Positions 33,787 to 43,158 of a stretch of 45,979 nucleotides of DNA are shown in pieces. Each line of letters begins with the position of its first letter. Within the stretch, counting starts at the first letter, position 1. Made by a program: the position numbers and the translations under genes. Under the pieces are notes generated by a model that was not told the origin of the DNA, ran no database searches, and saw only the letters and a list, made by a program, of their open reading frames with translations. This DNA comes from JAAYJM01 sp964498585. GTDB lineage: Bacteria; Bacteroidota; Ignavibacteria; Kapaibacteriales; UBA2268. Location: the NCBI GenBank assembly GCA_964498585.1, contig CAZCHH010000028.1:1-45979 (forward strand). The letters are read 5' to 3'.

Positions 33787-35559
33787 TTATCCAATCAAAA
33801 CATTCTCTTTAGGAAGGGTATATCTATAATGAATTGGTAAATGTGCAAATGACAAAAGAAAAGTAAGTGTTCCTATTCTTCCTATAAACATAAGTAAAAT
33901 TATAATATATTTACTTGGCGTTTGCAAATAAAAAGTTAAATTTCTTGATAATCCAACTGTGCCTAATGCTGATGTAGCTTCAAAAAGTAAATCTATAGGA
34001 TTTTTATATGGTTCTAAAAACAATAAAATCATAAAACCAATAAATAGAATGGATATTGAAGTAAAAACAATAATGAGAGCTTTTCGTATTGTTTCTTCAG
34101 CTATTTGACGATTAAAAATCTCAACTTTATCTTTTCCCTTGAGTAAATTCCATAAAGTTAAGATAATTATAGAAAATGTAGCTGTTTTTATTCCGCCGGC
34201 AGTTGAACCGGAAGAACCACCAATACACATAAGCAATATTAATATAAAAACTGATGAAGTTGCTAGAAGTTCAGTAGGAACAGAATTAAAACCGGCAGTT
34301 CTTGCTGTAATTGAAAGAAAAACAGAATGAAGATATCTTTCGTAAAAACCCATTGAATTATTCGCTGAAAAAGGTTCTGAAAAAAAGAAAATTATTGTTC
34401 CTGAAACAATTAAGCAAAACGTTGTGATAATAACAATTTTGCTTGAAATTGTTAGTTGATAACGTAATCGTTTCGATTTTCTATTGAATGGATTAAGAGT
34501 TGCTATATTGTTAAGAACAGGGAAGCCCAATCCGCCCAGAACGATAAGAGACATAATAACGGCAAGAAAATTATAATTGTATTGGGTAGAAACATCCATC
34601 AAATTTAATTTAAAAAGAGAAAAGCCGGCATTACAAAATGCAGATACTGAATGGAAAACAGAAGTATAGATAAAACTATAATTTGGATTGGAAAACGTTC
34701 CTCCAAGAGAAAGATAAAGCAGCAAAGCGCCAACAGTTTCGATTGCTAAAGTAAATACAGTAATACGAAACAGTAATGAAGATGCAGCACCAATACTATC
34801 CTGATCGAGCAAATCTTTCATCATAAGTTTTACTTTATAGCAGACCCCACCAGTTAAAAAAACTGCAAAGAAAGTAGTAAGAGTCATTATTCCAAGCCCG
34901 CCAACCTGAATTAGCAGCATAATGATAAATTTTCCTAATGCAGTAAAGCTGCTCGAAGTATCAACTGTTGTAAGCCCAGTAACGCAAACGGCACTCGTTG
35001 AGGTAAATAGTGCATCAACAAAAGATAGTGTCTTTCCATAAGGAACAGCTTTTGGCAGAAGAAGCAAAAGAGTTCCGGTAATTATAATAAAAGCAAAGCT
35101 AATTAAGAAAACAGCTCCAGGATTCAGTTTAAGTTTAGATATAAACTCGCTGTGCCGCAAAGCTTTAGTTACAACAGATAATATTATTCCGAGTAGCATA
35201 ATCCCCAGATAAATCATTGTTATTTGTAATAAGTTCAAATGTGGCAGAAGATTTGAAAAAATGTTTAAAAATAAATCTGGAAAGACTAAATCAAAAAATA
35301 AAAAAACTGCTAATATATTTTCAAACCAACGCGAAATCAAATAGTTAAAAACATTTTTTGAAAGGATAAGCCGGATTACTTCTTGAACAATATAAAAAAT
35401 GACGATAATTTTGATTATTACTTTAAAAAAATTCAACTCGCTGGCGTCTAAGTAAAATCCAGTTACAGCAAGAATAGAAATTAATGAAGCAATACCAGAA
35501 AATGCAAGTATATAATTTAGCCATCTTAATATCTTATTGTGTAAGCTAGTTGCAAACAT
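33787..35559 (-). CDS. trkH: TrkH/KtrB-family potassium channel subunit
   Basis: This inner-membrane K+ uptake pore protein is 590 residues, longer than typical KtrB because of about 110 extra N-terminal residues with three or four hydrophobic segments. The selectivity-filter loops are visible: TSTSAVCVTGLTTVD, HSVSAFCNAGFSLF, ITARTAGFNSVPTEL and the last loop FEATSALGTVGLS. GGSSGSTAGGIKTATF is the gate-loop signature. The partner TrkA-type protein is encoded far away at 6785-7480. Its ATG overlaps the cysS stop (TAATG at 35557-35561), so cysS and trkH are translationally coupled. Confidence 0.92.
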   Translation of the reverse strand: MFATSLHNKILRWLNYILAFSGIASLISILAVTGFYLDASELNFFKVIIKIIVIFYIVQEVIRLILSKNVFNYLISRWFENILAVFLFFDLVFPDLFLNIFSNLLPHLNLLQITMIYLGIMLLGIILSVVTKALRHSEFISKLKLNPGAVFLISFAFIIITGTLLLLLPKAVPYGKTLSFVDALFTSTSAVCVTGLTTVDTSSSFTALGKFIIMLLIQVGGLGIMTLTTFFAVFLTGGVCYKVKLMMKDLLDQDSIGAASSLLFRITVFTLAIETVGALLLYLSLGGTFSNPNYSFIYTSVFHSVSAFCNAGFSLFKLNLMDVSTQYNYNFLAVIMSLIVLGGLGFPVLNNIATLNPFNRKSKRLRYQLTISSKIVIITTFCLIVSGTIIFFFSEPFSANNSMGFYERYLHSVFLSITARTAGFNSVPTELLATSSVFILILLMCIGGSSGSTAGGIKTATFSIIILTLWNLLKGKDKVEIFNRQIAEETIRKALIIVFTSISILFIGFMILLFLEPYKNPIDLLFEATSALGTVGLSRNLTFYLQTPSKYIIILLMFIGRIGTLTFLLSFAHLPIHYRYTLPKENVLIG

Positions 35560-37034
35560 TAGATTTTTTCTAAAGTATAAGAATCTTTGTTATCTTTTAT
35601 TGAATAACCTAAACTTAATAATTTATCCCTCAAAACATCTGATTCTTTAAAATTCTTTTCGCGTCTTACTTTTAGTCGCAAGTCTGCTATGTCTGTTATT
35701 TCTTTTGGTATTGTATTTTCTTTTTCTTGCTTTTGGATTTTCCAGGCAACAAAAACATTATTTATTTCAATGAAAAATGTAATTAAATCTGCTTTCTCTT
35801 CATTCGATAATTGTTCAATGCTATGATTGTTAAGCCAACTGAAAAGCGAAGCAAGTGCTTTTGGGGTATGCAAATTATTTGCTAAATGGCAAAACACCTC
35901 ATTTTTAAGTGATTTAATTAATTCAGTGTGTAAAGTAAAATCATTTTGTTTTACGTTAAAATCCTGTTCATCAAATAAAGAGTAAATAAAGTCCTGAACG
36001 CGTAGTCGTGCTTTTCTTGAAGCTGCAATTCCATCAAAAGTAAAGTTGAAAACAGAACTGTAATGAGCAGAAAGAATTGCAAAGCGTATGTCTATCGGGT
36101 CTAATCCTTTTTCCAATAAATCTCTTAATGTAAAGAAGTTACCGGCTGATTTGCTCATTTTTGTTCCATCAACTTCGAGAAATTCATTATGGCACCAAAC
36201 CGCCGTTGGTTCAACTCCATAACCGGCTTTACTTTGTGCAATTTCGTCTTCATGGTGTGGAAATTTTAAATCAATTCCGCCAGTGTGAATATCGAATGGA
36301 ACACCGAGCAGTTCTGCGCCCATTGCAGAGCATTCGATATGCCAGCCCGGACGTCCATCGCAAATTTGACTCTCTATTCTAAATTCCCAGTATGGCTCAT
36401 CTTCTTTTCTTGCTTTCCAAAGAGCAAAGTCGTTTGCCTGCTCGCGTTCGTATTGGTCGCTGTCAATTCGGGTGCATGCTTTAAAATTCTCAAAATCTAT
36501 ATTGAATAATTTTCCGTATTTATCTGTTTCGTTCCATTTCATTACGTTGAAATAAACTGAACCATTTGAAATATAAGCAAAACCGCGTTCAATTATGTTT
36601 AAAATCAGTTTTTGCATTGATTCAATATATTCAGTTGCTTTCGGCATTGCGTATAGGTGCTTTAAATCAATACCAAGCAGTGAAATATCTTTTAAAAATT
36701 CATTTTCGTAGTATTTGGTGAATTTAAGTAAATTATTGAGTAGTAAAGTAGTTTGCTCACCCATTTCTGTTTTCCAAAGTTCGCTTCCAAGTTTGCTATC
36801 GCGAATAGTTTTGTCATCAATATTTGTGATATTCATTACCCAATGCACTTTGTGCTGACCAACCGTTCTAAGCACCCTTTGCAATAAATCAGCAAAGAGA
36901 AATGCGCGCATATTTCCGATATGAGCGTAGTTATAAACAGTAGGTCCGCAGGAATACATTCGGACTAAATTATCTTTTATTGGTTTAAATTCTTCAATTG
37001 TGCGTGAAAGCGAATTATACAGATATATTTGCAT
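35559..37034 (-). CDS. cysS: Cysteinyl-tRNA synthetase
   Basis: This class I aminoacyl-tRNA synthetase charges tRNA-Cys. The length (491) is typical. The HIGH-type motif is HIGN in YNYAHIGNMRAF, next to the zinc-ligand Cys in YSCGPTVY. Further zinc ligands are in ECSAMG and FPHHEDE, and the KMSKS loop is intact (GTKMSKSAGNFFTLRDLL). The C-terminal DALR-like and tRNA-binding helices end at SYTLEKI. A consensus promoter lies 46 bases upstream of ATG 37034. trkH overlaps its stop codon. Confidence 0.95.
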   Translation of the reverse strand: MQIYLYNSLSRTIEEFKPIKDNLVRMYSCGPTVYNYAHIGNMRAFLFADLLQRVLRTVGQHKVHWVMNITNIDDKTIRDSKLGSELWKTEMGEQTTLLLNNLLKFTKYYENEFLKDISLLGIDLKHLYAMPKATEYIESMQKLILNIIERGFAYISNGSVYFNVMKWNETDKYGKLFNIDFENFKACTRIDSDQYEREQANDFALWKARKEDEPYWEFRIESQICDGRPGWHIECSAMGAELLGVPFDIHTGGIDLKFPHHEDEIAQSKAGYGVEPTAVWCHNEFLEVDGTKMSKSAGNFFTLRDLLEKGLDPIDIRFAILSAHYSSVFNFTFDGIAASRKARLRVQDFIYSLFDEQDFNVKQNDFTLHTELIKSLKNEVFCHLANNLHTPKALASLFSWLNNHSIEQLSNEEKADLITFFIEINNVFVAWKIQKQEKENTIPKEITDIADLRLKVRREKNFKESDVLRDKLLSLGYSIKDNKDSYTLEKI

Positions 37035-37079
37035 TTTATTTTCTAATTTTATTTAGTTATTTATTATTATCAACTTTCA

Positions 37080-37111
37080 CAAATTTAAGAAACTTTTCGA
37101 AAATAAAGCAA
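37080..37111 (-). promoter_or_regulatory. FCB-type promoter for cysS-trkH (TTG-N21-TAAATTTG)
   Basis: On the minus strand the TTG is at 37111-37109 and the -7 TAAATTTG at 37087-37080, with a 21-base spacer. The predicted leader before ATG 37034 is about 40 bases. Confidence 0.6.
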
Positions 37112-37239
37112 ATCATTATTGTAAAAACGAGACTACCTTTATAATCAATCCAGGAGGTAACTCGTGGATTGATACCTTCTCTTATAACCATATTATCAAC
37201 AAGTTAATATTACAAGAAAAAACCATCGGAAGGTTCTTT

Positions 37240-37640
37240 ACTAATATTGAGATTCTTTATTTCGTTACCAATGACATCTTTGCTTTTGTCGGTCATTCTG
37301 AAGCGTTGTGAAGAATCCAGAGAATAGTGGTTTAAAGGAAATATTCTGGATTCTTCGCTGTGCTTCAGAATGACTGTGTTAAGTTATGTCATCTTTATTA
37401 AATAAAGGTCTTTCTTTATCTGGGGGGTTGCCAATGACATCGTTACTTTAATAAAATTTTACGAAAGTTAAGAAACTTTCGCAAAGTAAGAAGAATTTCA
37501 CTTTCGTAAAGTTTCTTAACTTTGCGGAAGTTTAAAATATGTCATCTCCATTTAAATAAAGCATTTGCTTTATCAGGAGGTTCTGAATAACAAGACTGCG
37601 AAATACAAAACTACGAGGAGTAAGGAGTTCTGAAGTTATT
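37240..37640. repeat. Mixed palindromic repeats upstream of cysS
   Basis: This block has a TCATTCTGAAGCG...TTCGCTGTGCTTCAGAATGA inverted pair (about 37294-37373). A long inverted pair of ACGAAAGTTAAGAAACTTTC type follows at about 37459-37533. Partial ATGTCATCTCCATTTAAATA ends are also present. The 37035-37732 gap contains no supportable gene. A small ATCAATCC/GGATTGAT hairpin lies at 37144-37173. Confidence 0.7.
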
Positions 37641-37732
37641 CGAACAACTTATTGTTCGTATGATTGGTAAGGAATTTCTGATTTTAGAAAAGATTTATAA
37701 CACTAAACTTACTTGTATTGTTTTGTTTTATC

Positions 37733-38230
37733 TTATTTATTAGTGCTAACAACTTCAAATCTATATTCTTTTGCTTTTTCTTCAAATTTTTGGAAGGAAT
37801 TTTCATCTAATTCCAAAGCTAAAAAGAGAATATCCGGATTTTCATCAAAATTGATTCTGTTTAAAATATATTCAGGAAATCTTTTTTTTCTAAACAAAAT
37901 AAAAAAAGTGATAAAAGAAGCTACTGAACTAATCAGAATTACAATTTCAAATGTTATAGGCAGAGAATAAATAATTGAAAAAAAAGTATCACTTCCATAA
38001 TTAATTCGGTAATCAATAGCGCTAGTCCAATATTGAAAATAAAGCGAGAAAATAAGGGCTAAAATGGAAAAGATAAAACAAACAATAGAAATCGTCTTGC
38101 TGTTCTTCATTTTTAAGTAGTTATTTGGATTAGTCGAAAATATTTCAATATTTTTATATTTAATTGAAGTTATTTCGATAATAAATTCGGAAAGCTTCTT
38201 TATATCCTGAAATTTCATTAATACGAACAT
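37733..38230 (-). CDS. actD: ActD-like membrane protein (DUF3341) of alternative complex III
   Basis: This 165-residue protein has two hydrophobic hairpin segments (TISIVCFIFSILALIFSLYF and FEIVILISSVASFITFFILF). The C-terminal soluble part includes DILFLALELDENSFQKFEEKAKEY, the layout of ActD/DUF3341. In alternative complex III it is a small subunit next to ActC in this quinol-oxidising complex. The ATG at 38230 overlaps the ActC stop (TAATG). A second ATG at 38218 is possible. No ActE or ActF follows. Confidence 0.82.
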   Translation of the reverse strand: MFVLMKFQDIKKLSEFIIEITSIKYKNIEIFSTNPNNYLKMKNSKTISIVCFIFSILALIFSLYFQYWTSAIDYRINYGSDTFFSIIYSLPITFEIVILISSVASFITFFILFRKKRFPEYILNRINFDENPDILFLALELDENSFQKFEEKAKEYRFEVVSTNK

Positions 38231-39519
38231 TAATTATCCTTTCCTAATCTTTCATAAATTGGAATAGCTGGTAAAATCCTTGTAAAAAGTATAAAAGCAG
38301 AACAGAAAAATCCGAATGCTCCAATAAAAATTAATAATTCAATAAGCGTAGGAGAATAAACGCTATAAGTCCCATCGAGCCAGTTACTTTTTATTACAGG
38401 TAAAATAATCAAATACCTTTCTAGCCACATTCCTACACAAATAAAAATAGAAACAATTAACATAGTCAATCTACTTTTTCTTAGCCGCTTTGACCAGTAG
38501 AGATTAGGCAATATTGAATTAGAAAATATCATTAAAATAAAAAATACTGAATTTTCAACACAAATCCTTCTTGAATAAATTTCCTTTTCCAATTCATTTC
38601 CATTGTAGAAAATATAGAAAATTTCTAGTAAGTAAGAAAAAGTAATTATTAATGAAGTAGCAAGAATTACTTTATTTATTTTTTCAAATTGTTCCTCAGT
38701 AATAAAATGATTTAGTTCGTAAACATAATTTGTAATATTAAGAATAATGATAAGCAAAGCACAACCGGAAAAAATTGCACCAGCAACAAAGTAAGGTGGG
38801 AAAAGCGTTAAATGCCAGCCCGGCTGAAGTGTTACAGCGAAATCAAGCGAAACAATGGAATGAAGTGAAATAACAAGTGCTGTTGCAAGCCCAGCAAATA
38901 AAATATAAAGTTTATTATGAAAACTCCATTGAGAGGTTGAGCCGATCCAGGAAGCACTGAAAAAGGAATATATTTTTTTTAAAAATTTTGAATGTACTTT
39001 ATTTTTTAATAAAAACAAATCTGGTATGAGCGATAAATACCAAAAAAGTAAGGACACAATGAAATAAGAAAGAATAGCAAAGTAATCCCAGATGAGCGGG
39101 GAGCGGAAATTTACCCAAATCCCCATTTGGTTAGGATATGGAAACAGCCAGTAAAGAGCAAACCAGGGTCTTCCAGTGTGAAGTAGCGGAAATAATCCGG
39201 CACAAATCACAGCAATAATAGTAGAAGTTTCTGCAATTCTATGAATTGAGCTTCTCCATTTTTGATTAAAAAGTAAAAGAATAGCAGAAATTAAAGTCCC
39301 GGCGTGAGCAATTCCTATCCAGTAAACGAAATTAACTATTGAAATTCCCCAGAATGCTTCATTGGATATTCCCCAAAGTCCTAATCCATAGTATATTGTG
39401 AGTACTATACTTGCTAAACCTATTAATGACAATACAATAAAAACAGATAGTGCAAAATTAGACTTTTTAGAATGTTTTTGATTTAAAATAGAAGCGATAT
39501 TTTCTATTGGGCTTGTCAA
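38230..39519 (-). CDS. actC: NrfD/PsrC-family quinone-binding membrane subunit (ActC-like)
   Basis: This 429-residue polytopic protein has about ten hydrophobic segments. It matches NrfD/PsrC-type quinol-binding subunits, most closely ActC of alternative complex III. Characteristic segments are ISIVNFVYWIGIAHAGTLISAILLLF, HTGRPWFALYWLFPYPNQMG and VNFRSPLIWDYFAILSYF. The iron-sulfur/molybdopterin-like ActB and haem protein ActA normally encoded upstream are absent. The next gene upstream is a PHP phosphoesterase only 7 bases away. This is therefore an ActC-ActD pair without the rest of the complex. Confidence 0.85.
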   Translation of the reverse strand: MTSPIENIASILNQKHSKKSNFALSVFIVLSLIGLASIVLTIYYGLGLWGISNEAFWGISIVNFVYWIGIAHAGTLISAILLLFNQKWRSSIHRIAETSTIIAVICAGLFPLLHTGRPWFALYWLFPYPNQMGIWVNFRSPLIWDYFAILSYFIVSLLFWYLSLIPDLFLLKNKVHSKFLKKIYSFFSASWIGSTSQWSFHNKLYILFAGLATALVISLHSIVSLDFAVTLQPGWHLTLFPPYFVAGAIFSGCALLIIILNITNYVYELNHFITEEQFEKINKVILATSLIITFSYLLEIFYIFYNGNELEKEIYSRRICVENSVFFILMIFSNSILPNLYWSKRLRKSRLTMLIVSIFICVGMWLERYLIILPVIKSNWLDGTYSVYSPTLIELLIFIGAFGFFCSAFILFTRILPAIPIYERLGKDN

Positions 39520-39526
39520 TGGTATT

Positions 39527-40360
39527 TTAATAAAGGCGGTTTAATGTATGGTTTCTTATAGAATCAACAGCAGAAAGCGGGATGACAAATTTTCCGAAAT
39601 TGTCATAGTCATAATCACGAGTGCCGTGGAAATCAGAGCCACCAGTTTCTAAAAGCCAGTATTGGGTGCAAACGTTGTGATAGAATTTTTGAAGTTCAGA
39701 ATCGTGAGTTGGGTGAATAACCTCAATTCCATCAATGCCGAGTTCGATAATATCAAAGAGAGTTTGCTGAGAAAGTGTTCGTGCTGGATGAGCAAGGATA
39801 CACACTCCACCAGCTTCGTTAATTAGCTTCTTTGCTTTCGTAATAGGAAACTGTTGTTTTGGCTCATAACATGGCCTGCCATCAGCTAAATACAGAATAA
39901 ACGCATCTTTATAGTTATCTACAATTCTCTTATCAACTAAAGCCATAGCAAAATGAGGTCGGGCGATGGGGGCATCTCCAGCTTTATCAAGAACTTCCTC
40001 AAAAGTTAAATCCAATCCAAGATTTCGAATTTTTTCTATAATTTTTAGTCCTCTTCTGTATCTGGCAGCACGGAACTGTTCCAAATGCTGTAATAGTGAA
40101 TTATTATTTATATCTATAAAATAACCTAATAGATGATATTCACGACCATATTGAAAGCAACTAAGTTCAATACCATCAATAAATTCAATGTTATAATGAT
40201 TCTTAAGTGAACGAGCTTCACGGCATCCATCAACAGTATCGTGGTCAGTTATACTGATTGCTCGCAATCCAATCTTTTCAGCCATATCAAAGATTTTGGC
40301 TGGATTCAGGATTCCATCAGAATGGATTGTGTGTATATGCAAATCTGCATACAATTTCAT
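39527..40360 (-). CDS. PHP-domain phosphoesterase (RNase AM/YciV-like)
   Basis: This 277-residue PHP hydrolase is similar to YciV/Rnm. That enzyme degrades short RNAs 5'-3' and hydrolyses 3',5'-nucleotide bisphosphates. The metal ligands are recognisable: HIHTIHSDG (8-16), SITDHDTVDG, the Glu in GIELSC, IARPHFA, CILAHPAR and GGSDFHG. The gene precedes actC by 7 bases and probably shares its transcript. Its upstream side is the IS4 element 116 bases away. Confidence 0.87.
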   Translation of the reverse strand: MKLYADLHIHTIHSDGILNPAKIFDMAEKIGLRAISITDHDTVDGCREARSLKNHYNIEFIDGIELSCFQYGREYHLLGYFIDINNNSLLQHLEQFRAARYRRGLKIIEKIRNLGLDLTFEEVLDKAGDAPIARPHFAMALVDKRIVDNYKDAFILYLADGRPCYEPKQQFPITKAKKLINEAGGVCILAHPARTLSQQTLFDIIELGIDGIEVIHPTHDSELQKFYHNVCTQYWLLETGGSDFHGTRDYDYDNFGKFVIPLSAVDSIRNHTLNRLY

Positions 40361-40476
40361 AACTTTTCCACATAGTTTTCACAATAGTATAACATACTAA
40401 CATTCAAATTAACAAAAAAAAATGATAAAAAGTAGTTTTTTAACTTTTTTAATATCTTATTCTTATTTGTTAATGT

Positions 40477-41870
40477 CTCACCTTACGCATTCCACTCTTG
40501 AGAGTAATGTCACGGAAATAAGAAATTAATTAATACGGATAATTCCTTAACTTCCAAGTAGTCGTCCTTATTGTAATTTATGAATAAATATTAAAGAATT
40601 AAAGTGTTAAAATCAAGTATAATACACCTCCCCTTTCCCTTGACGTTACCCTTTAATATAATTAAATAAAAACATATTTCTATATATAGCAACATTAAAA
40701 GACATAATAACTTTTTTATATACACTGCTTATTGTTCTATATTGTGTAATAAATGCGTTCTTAAATCTTCTCAATACGGAAGTTTTATGCTCTTCACTCT
40801 TTGGAATAGCTATTTTCCTGCCTATACATATCTGTATTGCATAGCTTATTGAACTAATAATTATGCATTTTTCTAACCTTTCTTTTTGAGGGATTTTCTT
40901 CGTATAATCTTCCAATCCTAATTCACTTTTCAAGTCTTTAAATGTTTCTTCTATCCACATCCGTCTTGCATATTCTTCTATTGGTGTATCTTCCTTCTTT
41001 AAACTCGTCATCACGTAAAATTTCTTATTTCTACCTTCTTCTTTTTTTAATGCTGATATTGCTAGATTTGTTTTCATTTTGCTCATTTTACTTAACTCTA
41101 TTTCATGATAAAAACCTGCATCAAATAAGGATAGGTCAATATATTCATTTTCTCCATCTTCTCTTACATAATAATTATCATTTAATCTAATTATATAATC
41201 AAAACTATATTTTTTAAGGATTAAATACATTTCAATTCCTTGAAAACCTCTGTCAGCAACTATGACAAATTTTCTATTAGGCGGTAGAATTTCTCTAAGT
41301 TCTTTTAAGAAAATTTCAGCTCTTTTCCAATAATCATAAGTTTTATTTGGATACTTCCAAGTTTTCATAAAAATAGGAATAGAACGTCCTTGGTAGCTAA
41401 TGCAGGCAGATAGAATCCAGACATCATCTTTCAATGTGGTAGCATCAACTAAAATAGTAATATGTTTTCTCATATTTAATTTAAAGTTAGGTAAAGTAAA
41501 AATAAGAATGATAACAGATTTCCAGAAATTTAAATCAATATTTAAATTATCAAGAAAGTTAATTAATCTTTTAGTTTTATGTTTAACATTAGTATCTCCA
41601 AGTAGATGAGAAGCAATTTCTCTAATAGAAAATCTTTTATGGTTGTAAAAGAACGACACAATAGATTCGGCAAGCCCTTGCAATTGAGGTTTATAAAGTT
41701 GTTTAAAAGGCTTTTTAATAAGTTTTAAAGTATTTTCAACATGCTCTTCAATCATAGTAAAACCGTTATAAAAATTACATATTATTTATATGCAATATAA
41801 TGAAATAATTAGACATATCCAAATTAATTTGGGTAACATCAGCTCTCAAAAGGGGAATACGTAAGGTGAG
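40477..41870. mobile_element. IS4-family insertion sequence, complete
   Basis: The element spans 1394 bp between imperfect inverted repeats of at least 28 bp (40477-40504 and 41843-41870, 25 of 28 matching). Both ends start CTCACCTTACG, and weaker similarity continues to about 45 bp. It contains one intact transposase on the minus strand. I see no clear target-site duplication. Its ends are shared with the transposase-less element at 16307-16835. Confidence 0.9.
40646..41755 (-). CDS. IS4-family DDE transposase
   Basis: The 369-residue transposase has a full DDE catalytic set. D104 is in ILVDATTLKD, D168 in VIVADRGFQG, and the glutamate lies within the IS4 YREK signature, Y262-x2-R265-x3-E269-x6-K276 (EYARRMWIEETFKDLK). 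The N-terminal helical region (~1-95) is the likely end-binding domain. The frame is intact, so the element may be active and could mobilise related MITEs in trans. The flanking terminal repeats confirm the boundaries. Confidence 0.93.
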   Translation of the reverse strand: MIEEHVENTLKLIKKPFKQLYKPQLQGLAESIVSFFYNHKRFSIREIASHLLGDTNVKHKTKRLINFLDNLNIDLNFWKSVIILIFTLPNFKLNMRKHITILVDATTLKDDVWILSACISYQGRSIPIFMKTWKYPNKTYDYWKRAEIFLKELREILPPNRKFVIVADRGFQGIEMYLILKKYSFDYIIRLNDNYYVREDGENEYIDLSLFDAGFYHEIELSKMSKMKTNLAISALKKEEGRNKKFYVMTSLKKEDTPIEEYARRMWIEETFKDLKSELGLEDYTKKIPQKERLEKCIIISSISYAIQICIGRKIAIPKSEEHKTSVLRRFKNAFITQYRTISSVYKKVIMSFNVAIYRNMFLFNYIKG

Positions 41871-42002
41871 GTTTTTTTTAAATTAGAAATTAAAATATTA
41901 AAATAAATTGTATGTGTTTCGTTATAATCAAATTAATATCTAATTAATAAATTAAAAATAAATAATACAATAACTCAATAACAAATAACCAAATTATTAA
42001 AT

Positions 42003-43142
42003 ATGCAAAATTTCATTTTTCACAATCCGACAAAAATAATTTTTGGAAAAGGAACTATAAATCAAATAGGAATTTCCATAAAAAATCAAAATATCAATAA
42101 AGTCCTTTTACTTGCTGGCTCTGGTTCTATAAAGAGAAATGGAGTATATGAGCAGGTTGTTCATTCTTTACAAGAAAATGATATAGAATGGTTTGAATTA
42201 TGGGATGTTCGTGCCAATCCTACATTAGAACATACAAACAGAGCTATTGCAATAATAAAAGAGATAGGATTAAACGGTATATTAGCAATCGGAGGAGGTT
42301 CGGTCATTGATGAAGCTAAATCAGTTGCTGCTGGAGTTTTCGTTGATAATATCTGGGATGCATACCAAAAAGAAATAACTATTTCAAAAGCATTACCTGT
42401 TTTTACAGTGCTTACTATTTCTGCAACTGGTTCAGAAATGAATTCATCAGCAGTCCTTTCTAACGAGGATACTCAAAAAAAACTATCTTTAACTAATCAA
42501 TTACTTAGACCAATAACTTCAATTATTGACCCAGAAATTCAATCAACTCTGCCTTGGGAACAAACTGTTAACGGTGCTATTGATATTTTGTCTCACGTTA
42601 TGGAAGCATATTTTGTTGGCAAAAATCAGGAAGTTACAATGGCTTTAGATGAATCGTTAATGAGAGCAGTAATAAAATGTGTTGATGCCCTTCAATCTGA
42701 TGAAAAAGATTATAATGCAAGAGCTAATTTAGCTTGGGCGGCAACATTAGCATTAAACGGCATATCTTCATCTGGAATTGGTGGCGATTGGGCATGCCAT
42801 AGTATTGAACATTCATTAAGTGCCGTTCATCCCAAAATAGCTCACGGAACAGGACTGGGTATCGTTTTTCCCGCCTGGATAAAATATGCTCAGAAAGAGA
42901 ACCAAGCGACTTTTAACAGATGGGCAAAAGATATTTGGAACACTGAACAGGTTGATGAAGCTATCTCTTCATTTAAAAATAAGTTAAAAGTATGGAAAGC
43001 TCCAGTCTCTTTAAGTGAAATTGGCATTAAATTTGAAGAATTGGAATTTTTAGCAAAAAATGCTTTTGAAAGTCCTACTCTTGGGAAGGTAAAAAAACTT
43101 TATCCAAATGATGTTTTAGAAATATTAAAATTAGCTTATTAA
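42003..43142 (+). CDS. Iron-containing alcohol dehydrogenase (YqhD/BdhA-like)
   Basis: This NAD(P)H-dependent group III alcohol dehydrogenase is 379 residues. It probably reduces aldehydes to alcohols in the cytoplasm. The start QNFIFHNPTKIIFGKG, the cofactor loop GGGSVIDEAK (97-106) and the metal ligands D194 and H198 (GAIDILSHVMEAYF) are present. H270 and H281 (GDWACHSIEH...HPKIAHGTG) complete the set. The order matches E. coli YqhD. zupT follows 16 bases later on the same strand. No clear Shine-Dalgarno sequence precedes ATG 42003. Confidence 0.92.
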   Translation: MQNFIFHNPTKIIFGKGTINQIGISIKNQNINKVLLLAGSGSIKRNGVYEQVVHSLQENDIEWFELWDVRANPTLEHTNRAIAIIKEIGLNGILAIGGGSVIDEAKSVAAGVFVDNIWDAYQKEITISKALPVFTVLTISATGSEMNSSAVLSNEDTQKKLSLTNQLLRPITSIIDPEIQSTLPWEQTVNGAIDILSHVMEAYFVGKNQEVTMALDESLMRAVIKCVDALQSDEKDYNARANLAWAATLALNGISSSGIGGDWACHSIEHSLSAVHPKIAHGTGLGIVFPAWIKYAQKENQATFNRWAKDIWNTEQVDEAISSFKNKLKVWKAPVSLSEIGIKFEELEFLAKNAFESPTLGKVKKLYPNDVLEILKLAY

Positions 43143-43158
43143 TTACACTAAAAAATTT

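Noticed and set aside
37144..37173. Hairpin ATCAATCC/GGATTGAT upstream of cysS as a T-box or riboswitch
   Set aside because: It lies upstream of the predicted promoter and lacks a T-box sequence, specifier loop or terminator pair.
40477..41880. Target-site duplication around the IS4 element
   Set aside because: Left flank TTGTTAATGT and right flank GTTTTTTTTA do not match, so none is claimed.
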